A stretch of DNA of 64,000 nt from an uncultured Muribaculaceae bacterium (GTDB taxonomy: Bacteria; Bacteroidota; Bacteroidia; Bacteroidales; Muribaculaceae): the NCBI GenBank assembly GCA_910587915.1, contig CAJUOB010000006.1, forward strand, positions 54,471 through 118,470. The letters run 5' to 3'. Numbering within the stretch: position 1 is the stretch's first letter; each line of letters opens with the position of its first letter. The position numbers were made by a program, and so were the translations under genes. Positions 49,818 to 58,897 of this stretch are shown here, one piece after another. The notes under the pieces were generated by a model, which was not told where the DNA came from, searched no databases, and saw nothing but the letters and a program-made list of their open reading frames with translations.

Positions 49818-51362
49818 TTAGAGATCGATGTCGCGGTCGGACTGTTCTACCGCTTTTTCGAATTCACCATTCTCGGCAGCCTCACGGGCATAGAAAGCAT
49901 TGGAGCGCTCATAGCCATCGCGGGGTGCGGCCCACATGGTCACAAAAGTGATTGCGCCAAGGATACCTACACCGATAATGAGGTAGAACACCATATTCCA
50001 TCCCCAGTGGTCGGCCACGATACCGATACCGATAGCCGAGAGGAACGAACCAACATAGCCGAATATACCGGCAAGACCGTTGGCGGTAGCAGATGCTTCC
50101 TTAGTGGCGTGATTAGCCGATGCGATACCGATGAGAGCCTGCGGGCCATAGATGAAGAAGCCGGCCATGGCAAGCACACAGATAGAAAGAATCATCGGAA
50201 GACCGGGGAAAAGGATGAAGATTGTCATGAACAGCACAGCACAAACCATGCAGACCAGACACATGCGGTGAGCCTTACCCTTGAAGATATGGTCGGTGCA
50301 CCAGCCGGCAGCGATTGTACCGACAATAGCGAAGATTTCAAATACACCTACCGACCAGGCTGCATCCTCGATGCTCATATTGCGGGCCTCGGTGAGGAAT
50401 TTGGGGCCCCAGTCGAGCACACCCATGCGCATCACATATACAAATACATTGGCGATGCAGAGAGTCCATATCCAGCGGTTGGTCCACACCATCACCTTGA
50501 GGAATTTGGAATGAGAGGGATTCGAGCCGTCGTCCTTCTTGCCGGTCTTGGTGGCAGGAAGCTCGGGAAGACCCACCGAACGGGGATCGTCGCGAAGACC
50601 GAAATAAAGCCACGCGGCGCCAGCCACAGCAAAGCATGCGGGCAGCCAGAAGCACCACTTCCATGCATCCCAATGGCGGGCATAGCTAAGGATGGTCTCC
50701 ATATGCTCGGGCACACTCTTGTCGAGGCCGAGGTTGGCGGCGATTGTATTGATGATTTCAGGATTTGCACTCAGGTCGGTACCCATCGAACCCATTATAT
50801 AACCGCAGACAACCACTGCAGTGGCAGCTCCGATGGAGTGCGAGGTATTCCATATCGACATCTTGGTGGCAAGTTCCGACGGATGTATCCAGCAAGGAAG
50901 CAAGCGTGCGCACGGAGGATAGCCTACGCCCTGAAACAACTGGTTGAGCACAATGGTGGCACCCATCAGGAGCACAAGCATGTTGATAAAGTCCGGACCC
51001 TGGTCGACACCGGTGATCCATGAACTGATATGCACACCGAAGCCGAATGCAAAGTTACTGAGCGCGCACAGCAGAAGACCGATTGCCATGACGGCACGGG
51101 CACTGTAGCGGTCTACCACAAAACCGTTTATGAATCGCGACAGACCATAGATGAGCGAACCGATACCGATGACGATACCGAAGCTTGTGTTCGATATACC
51201 ATACTGGGCCGTCAGGCCGGGCATCGCTATCGAAAAGTTCTTACGCACAAAATAATAGATAGCATAGCCTATCATCGACACAATGATAGTGCGCAGCTGC
51301 CATTGCTTGAATTTCTTGACGACTTCCGGAGACCAGTCGCCGTAGATACTCTCTTTTGCCAT
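49818..51362 (-). CDS. glpT: Glycerol-3-phosphate / organophosphate:phosphate antiporter (GlpT/UhpT family)
   Basis: 514-residue MFS transporter with about 12 spans. Signature elements are the N-terminal IYYFVRKNFSIAMPGL, which provides the basic substrate residue region, GLSRFINGFVVDRYSARAVM, LFQGVGYPPCARLLPCWI, and FFIYGPQALIGIASAN in the second half. The OPA family exchanges glycerol 3-phosphate or sugar phosphates for inorganic phosphate. The glpABC neighbours make glycerol 3-phosphate the favoured substrate. It is located 41 nt after GH97. The C-terminus is slightly extended and acidic. Confidence 0.88.
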   Translation of the reverse strand: MAKESIYGDWSPEVVKKFKQWQLRTIIVSMIGYAIYYFVRKNFSIAMPGLTAQYGISNTSFGIVIGIGSLIYGLSRFINGFVVDRYSARAVMAIGLLLCALSNFAFGFGVHISSWITGVDQGPDFINMLVLLMGATIVLNQLFQGVGYPPCARLLPCWIHPSELATKMSIWNTSHSIGAATAVVVCGYIMGSMGTDLSANPEIINTIAANLGLDKSVPEHMETILSYARHWDAWKWCFWLPACFAVAGAAWLYFGLRDDPRSVGLPELPATKTGKKDDGSNPSHSKFLKVMVWTNRWIWTLCIANVFVYVMRMGVLDWGPKFLTEARNMSIEDAAWSVGVFEIFAIVGTIAAGWCTDHIFKGKAHRMCLVCMVCAVLFMTIFILFPGLPMILSICVLAMAGFFIYGPQALIGIASANHATKEASATANGLAGIFGYVGSFLSAIGIGIVADHWGWNMVFYLIIGVGILGAITFVTMWAAPRDGYERSNAFYAREAAENGEFEKAVEQSDRDIDL

Positions 51363-51403
51363 TATGTTTTTTAAGGTTTAAGTTTACAGGTTAAGGATTA
51401 AGG

Positions 51404-53515
51404 TCAGGATACCGGTACGATTGTCATGGCGAATCCACCGCCGGCAGCTGTATTGACTTTCATCACACTCTTGGGTGTGATGGTCTTTTCTTCTATCACG
51501 TAGCTCTGGGGGTTGGTGCGGTAGTGAGCGTCCTTGCCGTCGCGGTACACCTTCACCTTATATTTGCCCTTGGGAAGGAAACTGAAATCCACAGTAGCGG
51601 TGCGTGGTTCTGCCCCGTTTGTGCCACCCACAAACCAGCGGTCGGCACCCTTTTCCTTGCGGGCAACAGTGAGGTACTCCATCGGCTCAGCCTCGAGATA
51701 CCAGCTGCGGTCCCAGTCCATTCCCACTTCCTTTATAAACTGGAATGCATCCATGAAGCGTTCGTAGGTCTCGGGGAAGTCGGCAGCCATCTGCAGCGGG
51801 CTGTACATAGTCACATAGAGCGACAGCTGATTGGCAAGCGTGGTGTTGACCCACGATTTATTCTTAGGATTATACTTCGAAAGGTCGTTTTCGAACAAGC
51901 CGGGAGTATAGTCCATCGGGCCACCGATCTGGCGGGTGAAAGGCAGTATGGTAGTATGGCTTGGCTTGCTGCCTCCGAATGCCTGATACTCCGATCCGCG
52001 TGCGCTCTCATTGCCTATGAGGTTAGGCCATGTGCGACAGATACCGGTAGGACGCACAGCCTCGTGGGCATTCACCATTATCTGATAGTCGGCGGCTTTT
52101 TCAACGGCGTACTGATAGTGATTCACCAGCCACTGGCTGTAGTGGTTGCTGCCACGGGGAATTATATTTCCCACATAACCACTCTTCACGGCATCGTAGC
52201 CATTATCTTTCATAAATTTATAAGCCTCGTCCATGCGGCGCTCGTAGTTGCGCACCGAGCTGGAAGTTTCGTGGTGCATGATCAACTTTATGCCTTTTTC
52301 CTTGGCATAGTCGCGCAGGTAAGGAAGGTCGAAGTCAGGATAAGGTGTGATGAAATCGAAAACCTCATCTTTGAATTTACCCGACCAGTCTTCCCAACCG
52401 ATATTCCAGCCTTCCACAAGCACAGCATCGAAGCCATGCTGCGAGGCGAAGTCGATGTAGCGCTTCACATTCTCGGTAGTGGCTCCATGACGGCCGTGAG
52501 GCTTTGTGGCTGCATAGTCGGCCGGACGATCGATGTGTATCACCGGTATATCGAAAGTATAGCTCCACTTGCTCTTGCCGGTAATCATCTCCCACCATAC
52601 GCCCATATATTTGCAGGGTTTGATCCACGAGGTATCCTCGATCGCGCACGGTTCATTGAGATTGAGTGTGATACGCGATGCAAGTATATCGCGTGCATCA
52701 TCGCTCACAATCACAGTACGCCAAGGCGTCACGCAGTCGGTCATCATATCGGCTTTGTCGCCCACGGGGTCCGGAGTGAGAAGGGCCTTGAACACCATGG
52801 TGCTGTCGTTCAACTCCAGATGCATGCACGGATAGTTGATAAGTGCCGCCTCGTGAAGATTCATATACAGCCCATCGTCGGTCTTGAGCATGAGTGCGGT
52901 CTGCACACCTGTAGGCGAGGCAAGCTCCTGCCATGTGTTGTGGTGAGTCCAGGCCTCATCCATGAGACCGCGTACTTCCGACAAGCGGCTGCGGGTATAG
53001 TCGTACTCCTGCGTGTCGTAGTCGGCAGGAATCCAATATGCCTCATGGTCGCCGGTCATGGCAAACTCGGTGAGCTCATCGGTAATAGTGAAATGCGCCA
53101 GCTTCTTCTGCATCGGGAATTCATAGCGGAATCCGAGGCCATCATCGAAAAGGCGGAAACGTACCGACATCTTGCGTTTGGTCGATGGCTGCACAAGATT
53201 CACGGTCATTTCGTTGTAGTGCTCACGTATTTCCGATTCCTCGCCCCACACAGGCTGCCATGTGGTATCGACCGATGCTGTATCGACCGATTCGACCTTG
53301 AAACCCTTGTCGAGGTTACCGCCCTTTTTAAGTTCGAAGCCAAGGCGGCTTGGAGCTATAGCCGTGCGGTCGCCGAACTTGAGCGAATACTCGGGTGCTC
53401 CATCGGCAGTGAGGCCGAAATCGAGGGTAAGCTTGCCATCGGGCGAAGTCAGAGTCTCGGCACCTGCCGTGAATGCCATCAGGAAGGCGGCTATGGTAAT
53501 GGTGGTCGTCTTCAT
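51404..53515 (-). CDS. GH97 glycosidase, SusB-like inverting subgroup, exported
   Basis: 703 residues with a signal peptide (ends AFTAGA). The N-terminal beta-sandwich begins TSPDGKLTLDFGL. The catalytic barrel has VLVEGWNIGWEDW, MHHETSSSVRNYERR with Glu416, NAHEAVRPTGICRTWPN with Glu485, and MDYTPGLFE. The pair Glu416/Glu485 is 69 residues apart, the same spacing as the catalytic-base glutamates of SusB. This points to the inverting alpha-glucosidase-type subgroup rather than the retaining alpha-galactosidases. It is 11 nt from glpC and 41 nt from glpT, so part of the glp operon. Substrate unknown. Confidence 0.9.
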   Translation of the reverse strand: MKTTTITIAAFLMAFTAGAETLTSPDGKLTLDFGLTADGAPEYSLKFGDRTAIAPSRLGFELKKGGNLDKGFKVESVDTASVDTTWQPVWGEESEIREHYNEMTVNLVQPSTKRKMSVRFRLFDDGLGFRYEFPMQKKLAHFTITDELTEFAMTGDHEAYWIPADYDTQEYDYTRSRLSEVRGLMDEAWTHHNTWQELASPTGVQTALMLKTDDGLYMNLHEAALINYPCMHLELNDSTMVFKALLTPDPVGDKADMMTDCVTPWRTVIVSDDARDILASRITLNLNEPCAIEDTSWIKPCKYMGVWWEMITGKSKWSYTFDIPVIHIDRPADYAATKPHGRHGATTENVKRYIDFASQHGFDAVLVEGWNIGWEDWSGKFKDEVFDFITPYPDFDLPYLRDYAKEKGIKLIMHHETSSSVRNYERRMDEAYKFMKDNGYDAVKSGYVGNIIPRGSNHYSQWLVNHYQYAVEKAADYQIMVNAHEAVRPTGICRTWPNLIGNESARGSEYQAFGGSKPSHTTILPFTRQIGGPMDYTPGLFENDLSKYNPKNKSWVNTTLANQLSLYVTMYSPLQMAADFPETYERFMDAFQFIKEVGMDWDRSWYLEAEPMEYLTVARKEKGADRWFVGGTNGAEPRTATVDFSFLPKGKYKVKVYRDGKDAHYRTNPQSYVIEEKTITPKSVMKVNTAAGGGFAMTIVPVS

Positions 53516-53526
53516 GGTATGTTTTA

Positions 53527-54774
53527 TTAGTGTACGTTATTAAGTTTCTTAGTGGCCTCGACATCAAGAGCCATCGCCAGCAGACTGATGGGATTGAGCA
53601 CTCGCATGCCGGTGCTCATTTCAATCTGCCACTTGCAGGTCTCGCAGTCGGTCACCACGTAGTCCACGCCGGCGCGAGCTATCTGGTCGAACAACTCCTT
53701 GCCTATGGCCTGGGAATACGGATAGTTCTCTTTCTTGAAACCATAGGTACCGGCAATACCGCAGCAAAGCGAGTCGATAGGCTCGAATTCCACGCCGGGA
53801 ATCATGCGGATGAGCGAGCTCGAATAGATGCCCCACCCCAGTTTCTGCATATGGCAGGGAGTATGGTAGGTCACACGCGTATGGAAACCGGGCTTGAAAG
53901 CAAGCTTGATCTTGCCGGAATCAATTAGATTGTACAGGAACACAGTCGCCAGCGATATGCTGTCGCGTACATCGGCGTTATCCACACCAAGCAGGTGAGG
54001 ATATTCATCGCGCATGGTGAAAATGCATGTGGAACTTGCACCGATCACCGGCATGCCCTGGTTCACAGCCTTGCGGATAGATGCAATGTTGAGTTCGGCA
54101 TCAGCCTTTGCAGAGTCGATGAGGCGGTTCGAGATCTTGGCAACACCGCAGCAGCGCTCTTTCTCGAGAAGGTGCACACCATATCCGACGGCATTGAGCA
54201 CTGTCACAAGATCCTTGCCGAGCTGCGGATAGTTGTAGTTCACATAGCAGCCATGGAAATAGGCCACATTATTTTTGAAGCCACTCTGGTCGGGAGCCTT
54301 TGTGCGCATCCATTTTTCGAAAGTCTTGCCCGAATATTTGGGGAATGTACGGTGCTTGTCGATTCCCAGCACACCATGCATGGTGGCCTTCACCGGTGCA
54401 AGACCAAGCATGAGATTCACCACCGGTGCCATTTTCGTGGCGCAGCTACCCATGAAATCGGTGCTTGCCAGAAGGCGGTCGCGCAACTTGGGCGACGACT
54501 TGTCGTAGCGTATGCGGGCGGTCTGTATTATGTCGCCGATACGCACGTTATTGGGGCACGACACCTCGCACCGCTTGCAGTTGAGGCAGTATTTGAGGGC
54601 GTTGTTGTAGAAATCGGGATTTTTCAGGCGATAGCGCTCGCCGTCGGGGCCGGCCTGCTTCGGTCCCGGATATGCAGTATTGACAGCAGCCACGGGGCAG
54701 TACACCGTGCAGATGGTGCACTTTATGCACTGTTCGAAATCGTTGGCGCTTATATTTTTAACTTGATATTCCAT
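53527..54774 (-). CDS. glpC: Anaerobic glycerol-3-phosphate dehydrogenase subunit C
   Basis: 415 residues. It anchors and links the GlpAB dehydrogenase to the quinone pool. Two ferredoxin-type clusters are visible, CIKCTICTVYCP (Cys16, 19, 22, 26) and CLNCKRCEVSCP (Cys63, 66, 69, 73). Two CCG-type domains follow, with CCGVAKISNRL and CCGIAGTYGFK. This matches GlpC and related heterodisulfide-reductase-like proteins. It comes 53 nt after glpB and 11 nt before GH97. Confidence 0.93.
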   Translation of the reverse strand: MEYQVKNISANDFEQCIKCTICTVYCPVAAVNTAYPGPKQAGPDGERYRLKNPDFYNNALKYCLNCKRCEVSCPNNVRIGDIIQTARIRYDKSSPKLRDRLLASTDFMGSCATKMAPVVNLMLGLAPVKATMHGVLGIDKHRTFPKYSGKTFEKWMRTKAPDQSGFKNNVAYFHGCYVNYNYPQLGKDLVTVLNAVGYGVHLLEKERCCGVAKISNRLIDSAKADAELNIASIRKAVNQGMPVIGASSTCIFTMRDEYPHLLGVDNADVRDSISLATVFLYNLIDSGKIKLAFKPGFHTRVTYHTPCHMQKLGWGIYSSSLIRMIPGVEFEPIDSLCCGIAGTYGFKKENYPYSQAIGKELFDQIARAGVDYVVTDCETCKWQIEMSTGMRVLNPISLLAMALDVEATKKLNNVH

Positions 54775-54827
54775 TGCAGAGATTCTTTAAGATGATTACA
54801 GCCTGTCACATGAGAGCTACATAGGCT

Positions 54828-56081
54828 TCAACCTTTTTTCTCCGGGGCGAGAAGACCGGCCACTTCCATAGCTGTGACAATGGCAACTCCGGCTCCGGAA
54901 CCTTCCTTGAGTGAATTGCAGCCACCCAGGATCGAACCGACTGCATAGAGATTGGATATCGTCTTTCCGTCTTTGCTCACACGGAAACCGGCGTCGGTCT
55001 TAACGCCGAATTCCACGAAAGGCTGCGCTTCGAACAAGTTGTCCTTGTACCAGTCGTGAGGCTTTCCTTCGGTCACCACATCGACACCGAACACTGGCTC
55101 GAATATACGGTCGGGCTCGGCCACAAGGCCACGGCTGAAGAAACTGCCTGTAGCAAGGATGAAGTTATCAGCCTTAAGACTTCCATGACCGAGATTGGCG
55201 GTATCGATGGCTACCAACCGGTCGCCTTCCATATATCCGGCCGTCACATTGTCGCCAAGCAGATATGTGCCGCCGATTTTCTCATAGTAGCGGCGGAGTG
55301 CCAACTGCATGCGCACACCCTGCACGGATATCGGATGTGTCGAAAGACATATTATCTTCTTTCCGGTGATGCGGCGGAGTTCATTCACAGCCTCCTGACC
55401 GTCGACACCTACCACTGCAGGAATAATCACAGTCTCTGCCGCAGGGGCTGCATCCGATATAGCCTTGGCAAAACGCACCAGAGCATCGCCATGCATTATG
55501 CGGGCTATACCTGGAGCTCGCATTTCGGTGCTGTTTTTGCGCATATGCTCGAGTTCGGGAGTCGTAATCTCCACAACGTCGCACTTCAGGCCGGCACGTG
55601 CAAGGTTGTCGGCCACAAAACCGGGATAGAAATCAAGGAATCCCTTGATACCGGCAATAGCGGTCTTGCCCCATTTTGCACCGTCGGGGGTAAGGGAAAC
55701 TGCACTGTCGACAGTCGAAAGCCATGCCGGCTTAAAGAGGCCTATCGGTGTGAGATAATAGTGGTTCGAAGCCTCGTTTCCTACCACCGACACACCGGCG
55801 CGTTCCAGCAAAGCCTTGGCATTGCGTGCGTGGATGGCGGTTTTCTCCGCTCCTACCTTGCTGTATGGATGGCTCGCGCCAAGAGTGGATATATGTTCGA
55901 GTGGTTTTTCCACCGGTTTGCCGGTGGCATCGCAGGCGAGCAGCCCGAGCGAACCCGAACTGAAATGGAGCGCACCCTGTCCGGTGCTTATGATAGCGGT
56001 GCGCTGTCCACGCTCCTGAAGAAGGATACCCGACACAAGACCGGCCAGGCCTCCACCTATTATTATTGTATCGTACTTCAT
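54828..56081 (-). CDS. glpB: Anaerobic glycerol-3-phosphate dehydrogenase subunit B
   Basis: 417 residues from the start at 56081 (MKYDTIIIGGGLAGLVSG), which overlaps the glpA stop by four bases. The longer frame upstream lies within glpA. It has an FAD-binding GGGLAG (residues 9-14) and STGQGALHFSSGSLGLL near 36. The C-terminal ILGGCNSLKEGSGAGVAI segment is typical of GlpB flavoproteins. It is part of the membrane-associated GlpABC complex that oxidises sn-glycerol 3-phosphate to dihydroxyacetone phosphate under anaerobic conditions. Confidence 0.93.
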   Translation of the reverse strand: MKYDTIIIGGGLAGLVSGILLQERGQRTAIISTGQGALHFSSGSLGLLACDATGKPVEKPLEHISTLGASHPYSKVGAEKTAIHARNAKALLERAGVSVVGNEASNHYYLTPIGLFKPAWLSTVDSAVSLTPDGAKWGKTAIAGIKGFLDFYPGFVADNLARAGLKCDVVEITTPELEHMRKNSTEMRAPGIARIMHGDALVRFAKAISDAAPAAETVIIPAVVGVDGQEAVNELRRITGKKIICLSTHPISVQGVRMQLALRRYYEKIGGTYLLGDNVTAGYMEGDRLVAIDTANLGHGSLKADNFILATGSFFSRGLVAEPDRIFEPVFGVDVVTEGKPHDWYKDNLFEAQPFVEFGVKTDAGFRVSKDGKTISNLYAVGSILGGCNSLKEGSGAGVAIVTAMEVAGLLAPEKKG

Positions 56082-57730
56082 TGGTTGTTGCCTTGTTCGT
56101 TGTGTTGATAGCGGTCGAGACCACACATTCCTTCGTAGAGCCACGAAGTGAACTGGGCTTCAACCAAAGTCTGTCCCCATGCTACAGGTTTCATGCCCTT
56201 CCAGCGTTCGTTGACGAAAGAAGCCAGATCGTAAAGGGCCTTCTGCTGGCAGTTGAGCCGGTCGCCGAGTATCGAGGCTGCGCGGCATGCACATAGACCG
56301 CCCTGGCATGTGCCCATGCCCATGCGGGTGCGTCGGCGCAGATTTATCAGATTGTTCACATGCAGTTTGTCGATGGCGAAATTCACTTCGCCCACCGAAA
56401 CGGCTTCGCATTCGCACACCAGTGCATCGTCGACATCGCTGGTAGCGATTTCGCTCGACAATGTGCCATGCCGACCTTCGGCAGCCTTCTGGTCGGTGCT
56501 CATGTCGATGATATGGTGCTTGCGGCTGTGAGCATCGCCTTCTTCTTTCGACTCCGAACCCGGCAGCGGTATTTCTGCTGTCTGGCATTTCTTGCCTTCG
56601 ATGCCCAGTTTCTTGCATACCATGTCGGCAGCCCACTCTGCCATCAGGCGGTAGGTCATGAGCTTGCCGCCCGAGATTGTCACGAAGCCCTCGATGCCAT
56701 CGCGCACCGCATGGTCGAGACACACAATACCACGGCTGATGCTTCGGCCCGACGGGTCGTCGTCGGAAGCGATAAGAGGACGCACACCGGCATAGGCTCT
56801 GAGTATACGGGTATAGGCCAGTGCCGGAGCAATCTTGATACCCTCGCGAAGCAGCACATCCACTTCCTCGGGAGTCACAGTCATATTGTCGATCTGGTCG
56901 TAGGGAATACGGCTCGAGGTTGTGCCGATGAGCGATATTGTGTCGCCGGGCACAAGAATGTCGGCATCGGCAGGCTTGCGGCATCGGTTGATCACCACAT
57001 TATTCACGCGATGGCCGAAAATCAGAAGGGCCCCTTTGGCAGGGAACATATTGATTTTGGCTCCGGCCATTTCCACTATCCGCTGGCCCCATATACCGGC
57101 TGCATTCACCACGATATCGCATTCCACACGGGTGAGTTCGCCTGTATGATGGTCGCGGAGCACGACGCCGCATATGCGGTTGCCCGAACGGATGAAATCC
57201 ACCACCTCATGGTAAGTGAGGATATCGGCTCCATTCTGACGGGCCGCCAAAGCATTGGCTGTAGTGAGGCGGAAAGGATCGACGGCACCGTCGGGCACCT
57301 TCACCGCTCCTATTATATCGGGATTGACCGCCGGCTCCATCCGCAGGGCCTCGGCCGGGTCGATCACCTCGGCATTGATGCCTGCACGCTGGCACGACTC
57401 CACGAAAGTCTTCTGATATTCGAGCGAGTCCTCGGGCAGTGTCACGAAAAGACCGCCGGTCTCCTCCACACAGTGGGCGGCGATACGGCGGAGAGTCATA
57501 TTCTCCTTTATACATTCGGTGGCCGATTCGCCATCGGTCACGGCGTAGCGTGCCCCGCTGTGAAGCAGGCCATGATTGCGGCCGGTGGCGCCGGCTGTAA
57601 AGTCAAGGCGCTCCACCAGAAGCACTTTAAGACCGCGCATGGCGCAGTCCCGGGCAGTTCCCGCACCAGTGGCGCCGGCGCCGATTATAACGACGTCGTA
57701 ACGCTTGGGCGGCTTTATGCTGTTTGTCAT
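56078..57730 (-). CDS. glpA: Anaerobic glycerol-3-phosphate dehydrogenase subunit A
   Basis: Catalytic subunit, 550 residues. Start at 57730 (MTNSIKPPKRYDVVIIGAG); the 32-codon upstream extension lies in the leader after the promoter. The FAD dinucleotide fold is GAGATGAGTARDC (GxGxxG at 17-22). GATGRNHGLLHSGARYA is the conserved glycerol-3-phosphate dehydrogenase segment. A C-terminal BFD-like iron-sulfur domain has CECEAVS and TCQGGLCACRA. It is preceded by a full consensus promoter and possible regulator sites. First gene of the glpABC-GH97-glpT-HAD-GH36 string. Confidence 0.95.
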   Translation of the reverse strand: MTNSIKPPKRYDVVIIGAGATGAGTARDCAMRGLKVLLVERLDFTAGATGRNHGLLHSGARYAVTDGESATECIKENMTLRRIAAHCVEETGGLFVTLPEDSLEYQKTFVESCQRAGINAEVIDPAEALRMEPAVNPDIIGAVKVPDGAVDPFRLTTANALAARQNGADILTYHEVVDFIRSGNRICGVVLRDHHTGELTRVECDIVVNAAGIWGQRIVEMAGAKINMFPAKGALLIFGHRVNNVVINRCRKPADADILVPGDTISLIGTTSSRIPYDQIDNMTVTPEEVDVLLREGIKIAPALAYTRILRAYAGVRPLIASDDDPSGRSISRGIVCLDHAVRDGIEGFVTISGGKLMTYRLMAEWAADMVCKKLGIEGKKCQTAEIPLPGSESKEEGDAHSRKHHIIDMSTDQKAAEGRHGTLSSEIATSDVDDALVCECEAVSVGEVNFAIDKLHVNNLINLRRRTRMGMGTCQGGLCACRAASILGDRLNCQQKALYDLASFVNERWKGMKPVAWGQTLVEAQFTSWLYEGMCGLDRYQHNEQGNNQ

Positions 57731-57793
57731 AACGAAGTGGTCTTTAAGTTCATTGCAAGAAATTCCGAGTCTCGACCCACGAATGCGGTTTGC

Positions 57794-57803
57794 TTTCGTT
57801 TTT
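57794..57803 (-). promoter_or_regulatory. Candidate operator in the glpA leader (TTTCGTTTTT)
   Basis: TTTCGTTTTT on the plus strand lies about 15-24 nt downstream of the predicted glpA start site. The same TTTCGTTTT core occurs at 58843 over the regulator promoter. A further TTTCG is at 57816-57820 and a palindromic TTTCGAAA at 57897-57904. Confidence 0.4.
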
Positions 57804-57823
57804 ATACCTCCGCTATTTCGCAA

Positions 57824-57855
57824 CAAAAGTACTACATTTATTTTTCAAAAGCAAA
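57824..57855 (-). promoter_or_regulatory. Consensus promoter for the glp/GH operon
   Basis: Minus-strand -33 TTTG (57852-57855), 20-nt spacer, -7 TACTTTTG (57824-57831). Predicted start near 57817, giving a leader of about 87 nt before glpA. Confidence 0.8.
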
Positions 57856-57890
57856 TTTTGAGTTAAAAAGTATTGAAATACAAGTGAACA

Positions 57891-58757
57891 TCAGTCTTTC
57901 GAAACGTATGGCTCGAAGAAATTCCAGATTATCTCCGATGTTTCGATATCCTTTTTCGCCCATGAGTGCTTGCCACCTTCTATACGATAGAGCACCACAT
58001 CGGCACCCGACGGTGCGCCGCTGTACACAGTACGCACCACCGTCTTGCCCGATTCTGGCAACGAAGGCACTGTATCGGTGGCAACTACGGTGCATCGGTT
58101 ATTCGCCGCAATCGCAGCTACTGCCAATGGCACAGGTATATACGCGCCCCAGCCACCGGTATTCTCATGGTCGCCACCCCACATCGACGTTTTGTCGGCT
58201 GTACCGTGGATTTCCATAAATGGCACAGGAAGCGTCAGTTTGTAAGGCAGATAGGTGCATTCAAAAGTCAGGCCCGCAACAGAGGCATAGGCACGGAACA
58301 CGGTCGGATCGGTATATGCGAACTGATAGCACAGGTCACCCCCGTTCGACATGCCGGCACAGAATACATTCTCACGGCTCAGATTGTACTTGGAGCACAC
58401 TTCATCCAAAAGCTTTCGGAAGAAAGCAGCCTCATCGATAACCAGCGATTCCTGAGGCGGATAACCCACTTTCCATCCGTCTTTTCCGCGCGAGTCGGGA
58501 AGACCGTCGGGATAGCACACGGCAAATCCATGGCGGTCGGCGGCCGCATTGAGGTCGGCCAGCCAGCGCGTCTTCGATCCATAGCCATGCACATACACCA
58601 CAAGGGGAGCACCCGCAGTGATATTTTCCGGCTGATACATTGTATAGGTACGTGTCTTGCCATCGAATTCGAACGACTCTTTCTCCGGTGCTGCAACCTG
58701 AGCCACAGCGCCATACGACATAGCAAGAAGACATAATGAGACAAATAGTTGTTTCAT
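57891..58757 (-). CDS. Secreted alpha/beta-hydrolase esterase (PHB-depolymerase/CE1-like)
   Basis: 288 residues from 58757 (MKQLFVSLCLLAMSYGAVAQ, signal peptide). The hydrolase fold has LVVYVHGYGSKTRW as the oxyanion/HG region and the nucleophile elbow GMSNGGD with its Ser. A MEIHGTAD Asp region and the late GGKHSW His complete the triad pattern of the LpqC/PHB-depolymerase/CE1-like group. Such enzymes hydrolyse esters on polymers. The physiological ester here is unknown. It is transcribed divergently from the DeoR regulator, from its own consensus promoter. Confidence 0.83.
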   Translation of the reverse strand: MKQLFVSLCLLAMSYGAVAQVAAPEKESFEFDGKTRTYTMYQPENITAGAPLVVYVHGYGSKTRWLADLNAAADRHGFAVCYPDGLPDSRGKDGWKVGYPPQESLVIDEAAFFRKLLDEVCSKYNLSRENVFCAGMSNGGDLCYQFAYTDPTVFRAYASVAGLTFECTYLPYKLTLPVPFMEIHGTADKTSMWGGDHENTGGWGAYIPVPLAVAAIAANNRCTVVATDTVPSLPESGKTVVRTVYSGAPSGADVVLYRIEGGKHSWAKKDIETSEIIWNFFEPYVSKD

Positions 58758-58784
58758 AGAATAGGGATAAGTTGGTTTAGACCT

Positions 58785-58816
58785 CAAAATTATTACACAG
58801 CCATGACAATTGCAAA
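58785..58816 (-). promoter_or_regulatory. Consensus promoter for the secreted esterase
   Basis: Minus-strand -33 TTTG (58813-58816), 20-nt spacer, -7 TAATTTTG (58785-58792). About 20 nt of leader before the ATG at 58757. Confidence 0.78.
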
Positions 58817-58819
58817 TAT

Positions 58820-58851
58820 AATTTCGAAATTTACTTTTTTTATTTCGTTTT
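58820..58851. promoter_or_regulatory. Candidate DeoR operator between divergent promoters
   Basis: A perfect 12-bp palindrome AATTTCGAAATT (58820-58831) sits just upstream of the esterase -33. It is followed by TTTCGTTTT (58843-58851) at the -33 position of the regulator promoter. DeoR-family operators often contain TTCG or CGAA cores. Binding is inferred. Confidence 0.45.
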
Positions 58852-58865
58852 CATTTCTTTTTTAT

Positions 58866-58873
58866 TAATTTTG
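58866..58873 (+). promoter_or_regulatory. -7 promoter box for the DeoR regulator
   Basis: TAATTTTG then CA, 24 nt before the ATG at 58898. The -33 position is TTTCG. Confidence 0.6.
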
Positions 58874-58897
58874 CAGCGAACCAATCATCCAGTAGCC

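Noticed and set aside
57731..57826. 32-codon upstream extension of glpA
   Set aside because: It begins inside the -7 box of the promoter and does not resemble GlpA. The ATG at 57730 matches the family start.
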